The notes beneath the pieces are model-generated. The model was not told where the DNA came from. It saw nothing but the letters and a program-made list of their open reading frames with translations, and did no database searches. Position numbers and translations under genes: made by a program. From Meghimatium bilineatum (Eukaryota > Mollusca > Gastropoda > Stylommatophora > Philomycidae): 64,000 bases of DNA. The stretch is taken from assembly GCA_034231615.1 (NCBI GenBank), contig CM067298.1:38914144-38978143 (forward strand), written 5' to 3'. Of the stretch, positions 47,348-59,650 are shown one piece after another (position 1 is the stretch's first letter; the number at the start of each line of letters is the position of its first letter).

Positions 47348-48267
47348 GTGTGTGTTTTCGGCGCAACGTCATTGAATGTTCAATTTGTGTATTCCCATGG
47401 TCCATTGCAGCGTAACTCATCATGTGCAGAGCTGCAGGGTGAACTTGTATTCCCTGATCAAGACTGATTCCAGTTCAAATTGGTATTATAGACAAGTAGG
47501 ATCTCCATAATCTATGATTTTGTGAAATTATGATTCATATTTTCTTTGACTAGAACACGTGGTGGTTTTCACGTGAACGTTGCCATGTTTCACGGTGCCA
47601 ATATTGTATTCATATTAAAATATGTAATTAAATATGATATTAAAAGTGAAAATAAATAGAATTTGATATTTAGGTGTACATGCCTTCATTAAATTAAGAT
47701 AACGAGCTTAGAGTAACGAAGCAGTAGTTTAAAATTATGAATGTGATACAGTCAATGTCTATAGCAAAAAGGCCAGAATTTCAAGTCAACCAGCCCCAAG
47801 AACGGACAATAGTACAGCTTTTATTTTTTAAAGTTTGTTAGAAGAATCATTAAGAAGTTTCCAACTACCAAGCACACTGAATAAACTCTCGTCGAGCACT
47901 GTAGACAAATGACAATATACTTTAAATTACATTAATATCACCGTAAGTTATCAAGGCAATCTTGGGATCAAACACAGAACTCTTAGTCGACAGCAAAATC
48001 GTTGGTACAAGGAGCCGTAGAAAGAGCTACGGCGTTCATGTCCTGCAGTCGCCGCTGATTCCGCCATCCATTAGCTCACATGAACAGTAGTGTTATTTTA
48101 CAAATGTTGTTGTGTCAATGAAAGGCAAACAGGTATGCAATACCCAGATTTCACAATTATTGACTACACACTTGCAATGTATTTTATACCGTGCAAACTA
48201 GTGAAGACCATAAATGAGCAATTGTGTTGTTGACTGAATACATTTTGACAAATACCATATCATGCTG

Positions 48268-48425
48268 GTCGAGTTCTGTGGCTGGAGGTGCAAAGCTCTT
48301 CTCAGATAGCCCCGAACCAGGGTCAAACACCACGGCAGGCACCATTCGAAAAACAATGGTAATCTACCGTACGTATTCTTATATCCTTTAAAAACACTAC
48401 AGCCAAAACAAGATATGTTGATATC
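48268..48425 (+). repeat. SINE-B copy, plus orientation
   Basis: 'cagatagccccgaaccaggg' with 'gtcaaacacc' forms the tRNA-like head. Then 'ggcaccattcgaaaaacaat' and 'aaaacactacagccaaaaca' lead to 'gatatgttgatatct', matching the SINE-B body in direct orientation. Confidence 0.65.
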
Positions 48426-49184
48426 TAAGTAGTGAATGCTACCCACGTTACAATAAATTTACTAATTATATGAAAACTTGATATAATTACACATGGTAGC
48501 TACTGTATTAAAATGTGAAAATGTCTCAAATAGATTATAGGTATATCATTATTTTGTTTTGTTATTCCTCGTCAACATTCCAAGACGACTACTGGGAGAT
48601 CACTATTTCAATAAATGTCGAAGGGTAGACAAGTTAATGTGCCAGAGAGGCACTGTTGTATAGCGACTCCTCAAAACCAGCCAGTTAGTAACCCATACGT
48701 ATAATCTTCTATAAAAATTCCATTAATAATGTGAAGCTGAATCTCTGAAACATACATGAATAAAGACATAGAACTCATAGAGTTCGTACATAGAATTCAT
48801 GTCTAGTTATTTCTGAGCACTGAGCTAGTGGGACTGACTTTTGAGTGTAATATCATTACACACTAAATAAATATTGACACTGATTTGCAGATGTCTACTC
48901 TTGAAATAGAAATATGTATCAAACTACAATTCGCCAAGAGCATGCAGGTAGAAAGTCTGGAATAAACGAACGATTACATTAAAAACAGGGCCATCGGCAG
49001 CATAAGTGCCATCTTACGTAACTTCGAATCTAATTGCTACGAACGACCCACATGCTTTGTCTCTTGACTTGGTGGTACACTCTGATTAACTATACACTAG
49101 GCGATTAGAAGCTTAATTATTCTAGTGCGCCCATTAATATAAAAACATCGAACAACAAAATAATCACGTGCTATATAACATTTA
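48426..49184. other. Intron sequence, no element recognised
   Basis: No gene or repeat was identified in this stretch. Confidence 0.4.
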
Positions 49185-49760
49185 CCACATCAATCAGGAA
49201 GTCTTCAGGAGATTTCTTGTGAGTTTTCTCCCATTATCCAGTGTAAGTTTCTATCTATCAGAAGTTTTCAGTAGATTTCTTGTGAGTTTTTTCCCATTAT
49301 CCATTGTACGTTTCTATCAATCAGGAAGTCTTCAGGAGATTTCTTGTGAGTTTTCTCCCATTATCCATTTAAGTTTCTATCAATCAGGAAGTCTTCAGTA
49401 GATTTCTTGTGAGTTTTCTCCCTTTATCCATTGTAAGTTTCTATCAATCAGGAAGTCTTCAGGGGACTTCTAGTGAGTTTTCTCCCTTTATCCATTGTTT
49501 AAGTTTCAATCAACTAGGAAGTCTTCTGGAGACTTCTTGTGAGTTTTCTCCCTTTATCTATTGTAAGTTTCTATCAATCAGCAAGTCTTCAGGAGATTTC
49601 TTGTGAGTTTTCTCCCTTTCTCTATTGAAAGTTTCTATCAATCAGGAAGTCTTCAGGAGATTTCTTGTGAGTTTTCTCCCTTTCTCTATTGTAAGGTTCT
49701 ATCAATCAGGAAGTCTTCAGGAGACTTCTAGTGAGTTTTCTCCCTTTAGCCGTCGTAATT
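49185..49760. repeat. Minisatellite, about 62-bp unit
   Basis: About nine units built around 'tcaatcaggaagtcttcagg', 'agatttcttgtgagttttct' and 'cccattatccattgtaagtt'. Units vary slightly, so several short open frames appear and are artefacts. Confidence 0.95.
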
Positions 49761-49989
49761 TTCTTCAACTATCGATGTTAATGATACAAACCATTATCTG
49801 CTCTCCTTAACCATAGAGTAAAGATGTCAACAGTAGCAATTAATCAGGCCCATATCTCTCATAGGAACATTTGTCAAGAACGAACTTTCTTCAGTCTACA
49901 CTGTCCGCAGTTTTCATATATTAGTCACTCGTGTGCTACAAGTGGTCACGGCGAACATGCATGTGCTAAAAATGGTCACAGAAAACATG

Positions 49990-50505
49990 AATCTGCTACA
50001 AATATCATAAGAGAACATTCATATACTATACATATCACAGAGAACATTCCTGTGTTACAAATATCACAGCAAACATTCCTGTTTTGTAACAAATATCACA
50101 GTGAACATTCCTGTTTTGTAACAAATATCACAGTGAACATTCATGTGCAACAAATATCACAGAGAACATTCATGTGCAACAAATATCACAGAAAACATTC
50201 ATGTGCAACAAATATCACAGAGAACATTCATGTGCAACAAATATCACAGAGAACATTCATTTGCAACAAATATCACAGAAAACATGCATGTGCAACAAAT
50301 ATCACAGAGAACATTCATGTGCAACAAATATCACAGAAAACATTCATGTGCAACAAATATCACAGAGAACATTCATGTGCAACAAATATCACAGAAAACA
50401 TTCATGTGCAACAAATATCACAGAGAACATTCATATACTCCACATATCACTGAGTACATTACTGTGCTAGACATATAACAGAATTTGCATCTGCTACAAA
50501 TATCA
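49990..50505. repeat. Minisatellite, 29-bp unit
   Basis: About 17 units of 'gagaacattcatgtgcaaca' plus 'aatatcaca'. Because 29 is not a multiple of three and the unit lacks a stop in any forward frame, all three plus-strand frames stay open for long distances and encode the same permuted peptide. It starts about 230 bp after the preceding array. Confidence 0.95.
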
Positions 50506-52240
50506 TAGAGAACATTCATTGGCTTTCTTCAAGTTGTTCTAGTATATCCGTACATTTTTTAATTCCTGTAGACAGCATATCAATGAATACCTGTTGTTTT
50601 CCATTCGTTTTCCGCATCACTGAAAGTCAAAAGTTTTGTTTACATTTCTTGTGGAAGAGAGATTTCACCATTAGATGTAGATATTCAAGAATGGCAGTAA
50701 AGATAAACACAAATCTCAATAGCAAACAATGCAACTTGATATGTACTGGACTAGGATTGACAATAACACTGAAAAATAAAGAACCGAAAGACAGCATGGA
50801 ACATTGGACGACGAGACTACAGCAGACACTGATAAGTTGAGATTCTGGTGATAGCTTAAAGTAAAAACATAAATGAGTGTCTCAGAACTGGTATCTGTTT
50901 AGTGATTATTTAATCGTACTACATCGCTATTGTAAGTTCCTCAACGTGTAATCATGAACTAGTCAGTCTGTTTGACGTCGTATTAGTAAATAAGATCTTG
51001 CAATACCAACTCGCCCGAACTAATTCTGAGTTCGAATGGAAGAAGCAGCGTCATTCACGAAGATTTAACTGTATGTTCTTTAGAAACAATAAACAGTTAA
51101 AAAGTAATATATTATACAGGATAAGTTTCGTGTATCAATTATTTATCTTGAACTAAGATTGTAATACTTACTCTTATTCTTTGTATGAAGCCAAAATGAC
51201 AAGGAAACACCATATTCAACACGATTAGAACTCGACAACACACCAGCTGCATGCACATAAATAGTTTATCGTTTTAACGTTTGCCTCTTCCGTTTAATAT
51301 GTAAGATGAATACGAAAGTGTACATAAGTTGGACAGTCAGTAGCACAACTAAAGTCCTAACATAATTTCAGAATCACAATTTTGAATTGAAGTGGTTATA
51401 TTCCAAACTAAGCGCGAACATCGTTCATCTTAACAGTCTGCCAGAGGTAAAACTCTGAGTGAGCTGCTAGTCTAACTCACTCATGTCAATTTTTAGTACA
51501 CCTCCCAAACTTTACACGTCACCGCCCTTTTTTTCAAGTGGAGTCAACACAAGGATATGAGCAATTCGTGAGAAAAACCCTATAATATTCGCTGAAGTTG
51601 TTGAAAACAATTGCATCTTAAAATTCGGAGGGGGGGGGGAACAGAAAATATGTGGGCATCACCAAATCAACGATAAGAAATAGGTCAAGGTGCAATATTT
51701 ATGCATATTACTTGCAACGGTTTTGCAAGTTTCAACAAACGAATGATTTTATATATATATATATATATATACTGACATTTGTTTCCGGGAAATTATTAAA
51801 AATACAAAGAAATCATATACGGTTGACCTTATAACACAATGAACATTTGTTAAATATGATATGGCCGCCTGAACTTTCGTTAGATATGAATTGAATTTAT
51901 GAACAAACTAAATATTTGTTTGATCACATATGTCTGCTGCACTAAAAGCCAGACTCTCCGGAGGAGGGCATTACTTTCAGGTTGTTATATTATACCAGAT
52001 GTTTTACAGTATTATATTCCGTGAATATGTCCCACATGAGTACGGCCTGTGTATTTACTTATGCTTGCTGGGATTGATATCCACACTAATATGATCAATA
52101 TGTTTAATGTGTGCGTACACGGTCAATGTATTTAAAGAGATTGTTTTGTAATATCAGCATCATCATCATCAAGTGCCGTCTCCGCAACGAAGGTTGATTG
52201 CAACGTATCTCCAACATCTTCTGTCTCTTGTCTTGGTGGT
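50506..52240. other. Intron sequence, no element recognised
   Basis: It contains a G run near 51630 and a TA tract near 51751-51771. No supported gene. Confidence 0.4.
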
Positions 52241-52248
52241 GCACTCTG

Positions 52249-52830
52249 CTAGACTGTAACCTGTCCATCGTGTAATGTTACTCTCCCACTTGTATCTCTG
52301 CCTACCTCTTGCTCGCTTCCTTTGACTTTACCCTCAAGTAAGGTCTTCAATAGGGTGTCATGTCTTTTAATGTGTCCAAAGTATTTTATTTGCCTGATCT
52401 TTATTTCTCTTAGTAGTTCTTTCTTCATATTAAGTGTTTTTAGCACCTCTTTATTTGTTTTCTTCTCTTTCCATGATGTTCTCCCTATTCTTCTATATAC
52501 CCAACATCTCAAAGGCATCAATTTTGTCTTCTAATTGTTTATTTAGTGTCCATGTTTCTGAGCCATACATTAATATGGAATAGATGTAGCATTTTATAAT
52601 TCTCATTTTTAACTTGTTTGTAATTTGTTTAGATATTAATAATTTCCTCATGTCATTGAAGGTACTTTTAGCCATTCCTATTCTCCTTTTAACTTCTGTT
52701 TCACATCTGCCATCATTTGTGACTATGTGTCCAAGATATTGATACTGTTTTACTTGTTGTAGTTTCTCTCCCTGTATGTTTATGTTTACCTCCTGTTCTT
52801 CTGTGTTTTTGCTGATTATCATGGTTTTGT
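52249..52830 (-). mobile_element. LINE RT C-terminus, one frameshift
   Basis: Two overlapping minus-strand frames. 52493-52822 gives 'NIQGEKLQQVKQYQYLGHIV', 'EVKRRIGMAKSTFNDMRKLL', 'LMYGSETWTLNK'. 52249-52521 continues 'GRTSWKEKKTNKEVLK', 'IRQIKYFGHIKRHDTLL', 'LHDGQVTV'. Apart from the frameshift near 52500 the copy is nearly open, so it is younger than most LINE fragments here. Confidence 0.85.
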
Positions 52831-53029
52831 TTTTTGAATGTTTGAATCAGCATCATTAAGTATTGTCTACCAAACTCAGGTTGAATGCAACGGACCTATA
52901 ACATTGTCTCTTGTCTGCTGTTGGCACTGACACTATTTTTGTTAATTTCATCTCACTTATCTTTCTGCCTTTCTCTTTGTGTGTGCGCGTGCGCGTGCGT
53001 GTGTGTGTGGCCGTATGAATGTATGTTTG

Positions 53030-53032
<3 letters not shown>

Positions 53033-53126
<94 letters not shown>

Positions 53127-53128
53127 CA
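53033..53128. repeat. (TA)n microsatellite
   Basis: Nearly 100 bp of TA with few interruptions, flanked by TG-rich sequence. It produces false Tyr/Ile-rich open frames. Confidence 0.95.
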
Positions 53129-53639
53129 TACGTATGTGGGTGTGTATGTGTTTGTGTGCATGTTTTTCTGCGGTATCTCATTCGAAGCATAAGTTCGACA
53201 CAAGCAGCGATATGTACAAAAGTTAATTTTTTGTTATTATTCTCAATGTGGTTCCTGGTAGGACCAATGTGATGACAAAATATTTCACATCGCCGCATCC
53301 AAGTCATCGATTATGGCAATCCTTGTCCTGTTGAACAGGTTTGTTTGAATTACATTATGAAGTTGTTTGATGAGCATCAGAACATAAATACCTTATTTTA
53401 CGTATAAGCTTTCTTGTTATTGTAGTATTCCATTTCCTACCCGATAGTACTAGACATCTTCAAAAAGTCCCTGAATAGTCGACTAGTGTTTGTATGAAAG
53501 AAGATGTTATGGAGATTATATGTTTATAAGTTGGTAATGACCATGACGAAATGACATGGCAAGCGTGATCTTCTCATATACTCTTTGAGAGAAGATATAG
53601 ATGTTTGCTTACATCTTTGACTAGTTGCATTGTCGGAGT

Positions 53640-54085
53640 TGAAAATATCCTTGATTGAACAATTTACAGATGTCAAATCGTTTGTTTTGCTTGAGAAGTT
53701 ACCATCAGAGACGCTAACAATGCTTCCTTTGTTCTAAGAGATTCAATAAGAAGAAAACGACAGAAAACATTTTTTTTTAAATGAAGAATACAAGTTACCT
53801 TATGATGTACGACAACCCGCCGGTACATCGAGCGATATGGGTAAAGCAGTACCTCGTAAAGCACAATATGGTTACCTTGGAACAGCCTACATATTCCCCG
53901 ACCTTCCAACGGCTTATATTTTTCTCAACGGAAATCGGCATTGAAAGGACGGCGATTCAATGATGCAGATGGCATTATCACCAATGCGACACATAATTGA
54001 GAGAAGTGTAAATGATAGGTTCCAGGAATAGTTTAAGTAGCTGTATGCACGTTGGCAAAAATGCATTGGTATGTGTATATTAAAG
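53640..54085 (+). pseudogene. Mariner-type transposase remnant
   Basis: It reads 'FVLRDSIRRKRQ', then 'YDNPPVHRAIWVKQYLVKHN', 'MVTLEQPTYSPTF', 'RLIFF', 'GIERTAIQ'. Beyond a stop it continues toward the 'DG.ITNATHN' and 'W.K.' terminal region. This is the C-terminal catalytic part of a mariner transposase: the second catalytic Asp lies in 'YDNPPVH' and the third would fall after 'PTYSP'. Frameshifts and stops break it. Confidence 0.75.
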
Positions 54086-54089
54086 TATG

Positions 54090-54123
54090 TATATTAATAT
54101 ATTTAAGTATGTATGTATGTATG

Positions 54124-54156
<33 letters not shown>

Positions 54157-54402
54157 ATATATATGTATGTATGTATTGTATGTATGTATGTATCTGTATA
54201 TATATATATATGTATGTGTATATATGTATGTATGTATATATATGTATGTATATGTATGTATATATATATATATGTATGTATATGTATGTATGTATATATA
54301 TGTATGTATATGTATACACGTATATGTATACACATATATGTATACACATATATACATACACATATATACATACACATATACATATATATATACATATATA
54401 TA
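54090..54402. repeat. TATG/TACA compound microsatellite
   Basis: More than 300 bp of tatg, ta and taca units. All frames are open and spurious. Confidence 0.95.
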
Positions 54403-54459
54403 ACAGTTTTACATCAGTTGTTCATTTAAATGTATTAAAGCAGTTACTTACTCGAAAGA

Positions 54460-54920
54460 CCTAAATTATCTATCAATCAAATGGACAAAATTAAGTATCT
54501 ATCAAATTGACTAACTAGAATATCTATCCTCTTTACTAAACCAGTTGACTACCCATTTCACTAACCCATCTATCTATATGACTGACTAATACATCTGTCT
54601 ATCCATCTGATCACATCAGATAATACCCAATTGACTAATCCAGCTATTAATTCATTTTACTAAATAAGTTAATTACCCAAACGACTAAAACCGTTTTCGA
54701 CCCAAGTGACTAAGCCAGTTATTTACCCAGTAATCCAGTTACACATTTATTTCACCAAACAATACATAATAGTTTGTTGACTATAACAGTTACCTAATTA
54801 CTAATTAACTAAAGCAGCTACATAATTACTTGACTAAACCAGCTACCTAATTACTTGGCTAAACCAGCTACTTTATTACTTGTTGACTAAGCCAGCTACC
54901 TTATTACTTGACTAAAGGTT
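54460..54920. repeat. Degenerate repeat of 'gactaa.ccagttac'
   Basis: The phrase 'actaaaccagctacctaatt' recurs with variation, densest at 54780-54910. It is an old tandem array. Confidence 0.65.
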
Positions 54921-55885
54921 TGTTCTTTCCTTCCTGCAAAAGTAACATATACGAATGCAACGTTCTGGAGCAGATGTAGGATAAGGTAAATCTAAACACC
55001 GGCCGGAAGCATAATTCATGAGCTTATAGACACGTAGACGAGTCAAGAATGAAAATAGAGAAGGCTATATCCAGGAGCAAATAAACAATATACGCCGTCA
55101 AGTTGTTGCGCAGATTAAACAAACGAAACTAGACCAAATTTATTAATGTAAATCATAAGCTATGGAGAAAATCTAGTCAATAATAATAATATTTAAAGCA
55201 AAAGAAATTAATATGTTAAACATTTTTTTATTCAACCATGTTGATAACTGGATTAGCAAAATTAACTCATATTTCCGTTCTCGGGACTATATTCTCCTGA
55301 AACTAGCAGTAACATTGTCCTGCTACAAGAGAGATCCAGCCATATTTTGGGAAAGACGCAAAAACGTGTATGATAAGTGTATTCAACTGCGTGCTGTCAA
55401 GGTCTTAAAAAAGAGGAGAGATGATAGTAGCAATGACTTGTCATAAAATTCGTTATATGAGACTAAGGAGGGTTGAGTGTGGGATAGGTTATGATAAAAA
55501 TTTCAACAGAATTAGGATGTGACGTGGACGAGGCAGGTTCACAAAGTTCTGGTAGAAAGGCGTGCAAAACATCACAGCATCATAAAAACGCATACACGTA
55601 CAGGGACGGAGGGGTACCAGTTTGAAAGTTAGTACAAAAATACCACCTGCAGTTCAATTCTTAACTCGTTGTTCAAGTGTGGATAATATACGTAGACAAG
55701 TCATGGAAAGTGAAATATGTCTCACTGTGTGCCAAACCACATACGTACGTTTGCGATGTTTCATAACTGACATGGGATGCTGTTGTTGAACAACTGCAAG
55801 CGCATTTATTGTGTTCCTCACGCACATATTTGTCTATGTTCGTTAGCTGGTTGGTTGATTTGTTCTTGGTAGGTAGTTTGGCTGG
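54921..55885. other. Intron sequence, no element recognised
   Basis: A 77-codon frame at 55213-55446 has no recognisable motif and no splice or codon support. Nothing else was seen. Confidence 0.4.
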
Positions 55886-55889
55886 TTGG

Positions 55890-56600
55890 GTTGTTAGTTA
55901 GTCGTTGTATCATCATCATTGCACATTGATCACATCCATATGTGTTTCGACATATGTGTTTCGACATATGTGTTTCGACATATGTGTTTCGACATATGTG
56001 TTTCGACATATGTGTTTCGACATATGTGTTTCGATCTCCACTTGTGTGTATCTACCAGTACACGATGACTGACAGTTACAGTTATTTATTATTTGATGAG
56101 CATTCCCCTAAACTCACAGTAGCACTTATTTCTGGCTAAACCACATTTCAAGACCACTTTCTTTATTCTGGACATGGAAAATGATTAATCGCCCTCATTA
56201 ATTTATTTGTTGGTGTTGTTTCTTGTAAGTAAATGAAAATGTCGAACGATTCATTGCTCTACCCCAAGACACAGTAGCAATGCAAGCAATCGGATCCGCT
56301 CTCTCATTGCCTTGAACACCCACATAACCAAGCACAAAAATGAATATGACAACTTCCAGATTCTACCTCTTGACTGTCTCACGGCATTTTTCTCGAATGC
56401 ACCACATTTGTATATTTAGGATAATAGTCATCGAGATACTACGGATACAAACATGAGCTGCCCTTTGTGCACCCATTCAGGTCATGGCCTTGGCCACTAC
56501 CATAATCTACACAGTTATGCTGCTTGTGGCCATAGCAAATGCGCCACTCACATGTTCATGGTCTACACTTCAAGACTGAATTCCCAAGCGTTCCGCGCGT
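55890..56600 (-). mobile_element. Decayed RNase H LINE with an internal 14-bp minisatellite
   Basis: Minus-strand sequence parallels 27765-28406: '...FIFVLGYVGVQGNERADPIA' lies near 56290-56350, and a TAAC-type tail region lies at 55895-55905. Within its 3' end, 55938-56033, a 14-bp unit 'tgtttcgacatatg' is repeated seven times at a point where the other copy has none. Confidence 0.75.
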
Positions 56601-56609
56601 GTATGTATG

Positions 56610-57340
56610 TATATACAAGGTAGCTTAAAAAGGTTCATGAAATTAATCGATCATAAGTAACAATAAGATTATCTACACTTCATTTCCTTCAAAGTAGTTC
56701 CTTTTTGCAGCAACACACTGTTGCCAACGTGCATACAGTTGCTGTAAATGTCCATGGAACACATTCTTTCACACCTCTGTCAGCTGTCTTGTCACGATGG
56801 AGATAAAGTTATCTGCATCCTGAAATCGCTGTTCTTTCAGTGCCGGTTTCCGTCGAAGAAAGAAAAATATCAGTCGGTGCAAGGTCGGGAGAATATTGAG
56901 GCTGTTCCAATGTAATTACATTGTCCTTTGCAATGTATTGTTATACCATTACTGATCGAGTTATTGTTATACCATTAATGATCGATGTACCGGCTCATTA
57001 TCATATACAGCATACTCCAATTGTTCTTAATTATTCTGACCGCTTTCTTCTGAATGCATCACGTGAACGACGGAGGATGTCAACGTACATTTTCTTTGGT
57101 AACCGTTGGGCCTTCAGGAATAAAATCATGGTAGACAATACTCTGAGAATTAAAAAAACAAACAACTCCCAGCATGTTTTCTTTCTTCGATTTCCTCTGA
57201 TGAAGGAAAATTCATTGATACAATAGTGGTTGTGTTGGTCAACCGTAACGTGTTTGCTTTGAACATATGACAAGACACGACTCTCAAATGATTTTGTAAT
57301 GAACAATCGAGATTGGACGGAGAAGAGGCGCACACAAAAA
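56610..57340 (-). pseudogene. Mariner-type transposase remnant, opposite orientation
   Basis: The minus strand gives 'LRVLSTMILFLKAQRLPKKM', 'YVDILRRSRDAFRRKRSE', then after a frameshift 'YDNEPVHRSLMV', 'LHWNSLNILPTLHRLIFFF', 'RQLTEV', 'LQQLYARWQQCVAAKRNYFE'. That order matches a mariner transposase C-terminal half. It is related to 53640-54085 and has stops. Confidence 0.8.
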
Positions 57341-57549
57341 ATCCTGGATTGATACTGTTAATGAATGGTCTTATTATTATTTTAGTGATTGTGTTCATTG
57401 TTCACTCTTTCATAGAATTGATATTAAGATGGGAGTTTTTGTTTCTTTTAGTTTCTTTAATAGACTTGATTTTCCCGAGTACTTTAATATTGTGTTATAC
57501 TCATGATATGGATTTTTATTACATGTGTAGGCCGTGTGTTGTGTCTGTG

Positions 57550-57820
57550 TAAGTAAAAGTAAAGTAACCCATGGCAATTATTAATGCCGTAGGGTTGTGA
57601 GATGTTAGCGATCTCATATTTCAGAGGCTCTGCAAATGAGGGCGGTAGCCATCTCCTCTCCCTCGCAGTCTTTACTTCCTGGACTAATCTGGTACCCATT
57701 TAAGGCTGGGTCGATCTGGGAACCGTTGCGATCTGAAAAACATTTCCGCCTCAACTGGGGAATGAACCCAGGACCACTCATATCATGTGTCTGTGTAATG
57801 AGCGCTGAATTTATCCAAAA
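57550..57820 (-). repeat. SINE-C, tRNA-derived
   Basis: In minus sense a head with 'gcgctcattacacagacaca' is followed by the B-box-like 'gtcctgggttcattcccc'. The body then runs to 'gggtactttactttta'-like sequence. A single copy in the window, so the family is inferred from the promoter. Confidence 0.5.
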
Positions 57821-57929
57821 TTGATGAGAAAACAGAAGTACTCATAAGACTTTATAACTTAATGTTATATTATAAAAGAGAACCAATGGCGGAGTTAGCA
57901 AAACCTGTATTTACTGGTCGTATCGGTCT

Positions 57930-58190
57930 GGATCAATTCGCTGGGTTCTCCGTGACATAGTGATGTTTGAATTGTGCTCTATATATCACGGATTCAATTC
58001 TGAGTTCATGACGTTTTGTTTACGAACGCATTTATTAGAGTATCACTGGGCATTATCGCTTGAAACTACGGAGTTACGTGCTGTGAGCGGTGCTCCATGC
58101 AGGAGGTGTGCCGTTTCGTTGGGAAAGATTAGGTACATATTTGGAAATCCTAGTAAAATGAAGTTAATCCTCTATGCCATTTGAGCCGTT
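57930..58190 (+). repeat. SINE-A copy
   Basis: The head has 'cacggattcaattctgag' as B box. The body has 'gggcattatcgcttgaaact', 'gtgctgtgagcggtgctcc', 'gtgtgccgtttcgttggg', and ends 'gaagttaatcctctatgcca'. Confidence 0.75.
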
Positions 58191-58214
58191 GGATCTATTC
58201 TGATCGTAGTAATC

Positions 58215-58340
58215 AACCAACATTTTTGGATGTAGTGATTTTCGAGGAAATATTTATTTTAATTAGGTTGCGATTGCTCGACGACTCGTATGTCCAACTT
58301 TAGTAGTTAAATTGAACTAGACACCATGGTCTAGTATAAA
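58215..58340 (-). repeat. SINE-B fragment following SINE-A
   Basis: 'ggatgtagtgattttcgagg', 'ggttgcgattgctcg' and 'actagacaccatggtctag' follow the SINE-B order. It is the second case of SINE-A plus with SINE-B minus side by side. Confidence 0.55.
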
Positions 58341-58897
58341 CACAATACACACCCTCTGTATTTATAATTCACTTGGATATTAGACTATCTTCCAAAACAG
58401 TATATCTCATCCACTTGCATATAAGAATATCTTCAAAAAGTGTATTGAAATATTTTTAAAAAGCACATAATTTAAAATCGAAAGTGAGAAAACAACGTTC
58501 ATTAAACCTACGAATCAATAGCGCTTTGCTGAACACATAATGCAGTGAAATCCCTACGGCTAACTGATTATGTGACGATTCTCTGTATGTGGCCCTGAAA
58601 TATGAATAAATTGTGGGAATGTTGTCCTTGTTATTGCTTCATCAGAACATTGAACAAAAAATGCTGCAAACAACCATTCTCGGTGCAATATGAAGGCGTT
58701 AGTTCATCATCAACTGCAATAACTCCTTGTTCTGTGTTCAAAGTTTGTAGTCGATATGCTACTTGTGGTTAAAATATTTGCACTCTTGACTCCTAACCCT
58801 GCATGCCAAAGTAGGTAATATGTTAAGCTCTCTAAAGAGATCAGTTGATCTGGCTTTATATTTCTTCCAGAAAGTGGCTAAAACGATTTTAACTCGT

Positions 58898-59055
58898 CAG
58901 CATCACCAGTAGACAAATAGAGAGTGCTTGCACAACCAGTAGATAAATATAGATTGTTTGCACCACCAGTAGACAAATACAGAGTGTTTGCACCACAAGT
59001 AGACAAATACAGAGTGTTTGCACCACAAGTAGACAAATACAGAGTGTTTACTAAT
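58898..59055. repeat. Minisatellite, 30-bp unit
   Basis: Five units of 'gcaccaccagtagacaaata' plus 'cagagtgttt'. The unit is in frame (30 bp) and reads as a decapeptide repeat on either strand, without other gene evidence. Confidence 0.95.
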
Positions 59056-59211
59056 TCAGCCATTACATTCCAATTAAAACAATCTCATTATACGAGCCCT
59101 TTGAACATTCCTGCTTTTTCCCTTTGAACATTATGCACCGTGTGATAAAACCTGCGTTCATACGCAGACACAACATACAAACTACACAGTAACTGTAAAC
59201 CCATCCGGTTA

Positions 59212-59276
59212 CACACACACACACGCACACGCACGCATGCACGCGCGCGCACACACGCACACACAATCACACACAC
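59212..59276. repeat. CA-rich microsatellite
   Basis: Acacac/cgcac tract of about 65 bp. Confidence 0.95.
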
Positions 59277-59339
59277 TCTGGTACAAATATACGTTGATCC
59301 TGCTATAAGGCAAACATAAATAGCTTGCTTTCTTTCTTT

Positions 59340-59650
59340 TCGTCGCTAGAAGTCCGCACCGTTAGACAAGCATTTCTTAATGAACTTTACGGCTGTCTGC
59401 AGTTCTTTGGTTCCATAAAACATTTGCTGTAATGTATCTCCATTGGGCCTGTGAACCTTTCTCAATTGTTAATTCTTTAAAAGAACTGCTATCTACATCT
59501 GTTGACATTGACGGTCCAGCAGCACATGTTCAGAGGTCTGTTCTTCATTAGAAACCATCATCATCGTACACAGGACATTCTCATAAGTGTTCTCCTCTCC
59601 GTTCCAGCAGTCCCCAAAGAGTATGCAACTATGGATGGACCGCTAGGTCA
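59340..59650 (-). mobile_element. LINE RNase H C-terminus
   Basis: The minus strand reads 'EEQTSEHVLLDRQCQQM', then 'RKVHRPNGDTLQQMFYGTKE', 'LQTAVKFIKKCLSNG', the end of an RNase H-bearing LINE. It is tail to tail or overlapping with the next fragment. Confidence 0.65.

Noticed and set aside
49824-50453. 209-codon open frame with repeated His/Cys-rich peptide
   Set aside because: It is a translation of the 29-bp minisatellite, and the same peptide appears in all three frames. Zinc-finger-like Cys/His spacing is accidental.
49185-50505. CRISPR-like direct repeats
   Set aside because: Units are contiguous minisatellite repeats without unique spacers, in animal DNA.
52856-54464. Tyr/Ile-rich open frames of up to 125 codons on both strands
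   Set aside because: They are translations of TA and TATG microsatellites.
57313-57552. Plus-strand 79-codon frame with hydrophobic segments resembling a membrane peptide
   Set aside because: AT-rich sequence often gives Leu/Ile/Phe-rich frames. It partly overlaps the mariner remnant and a SINE, with no other support.
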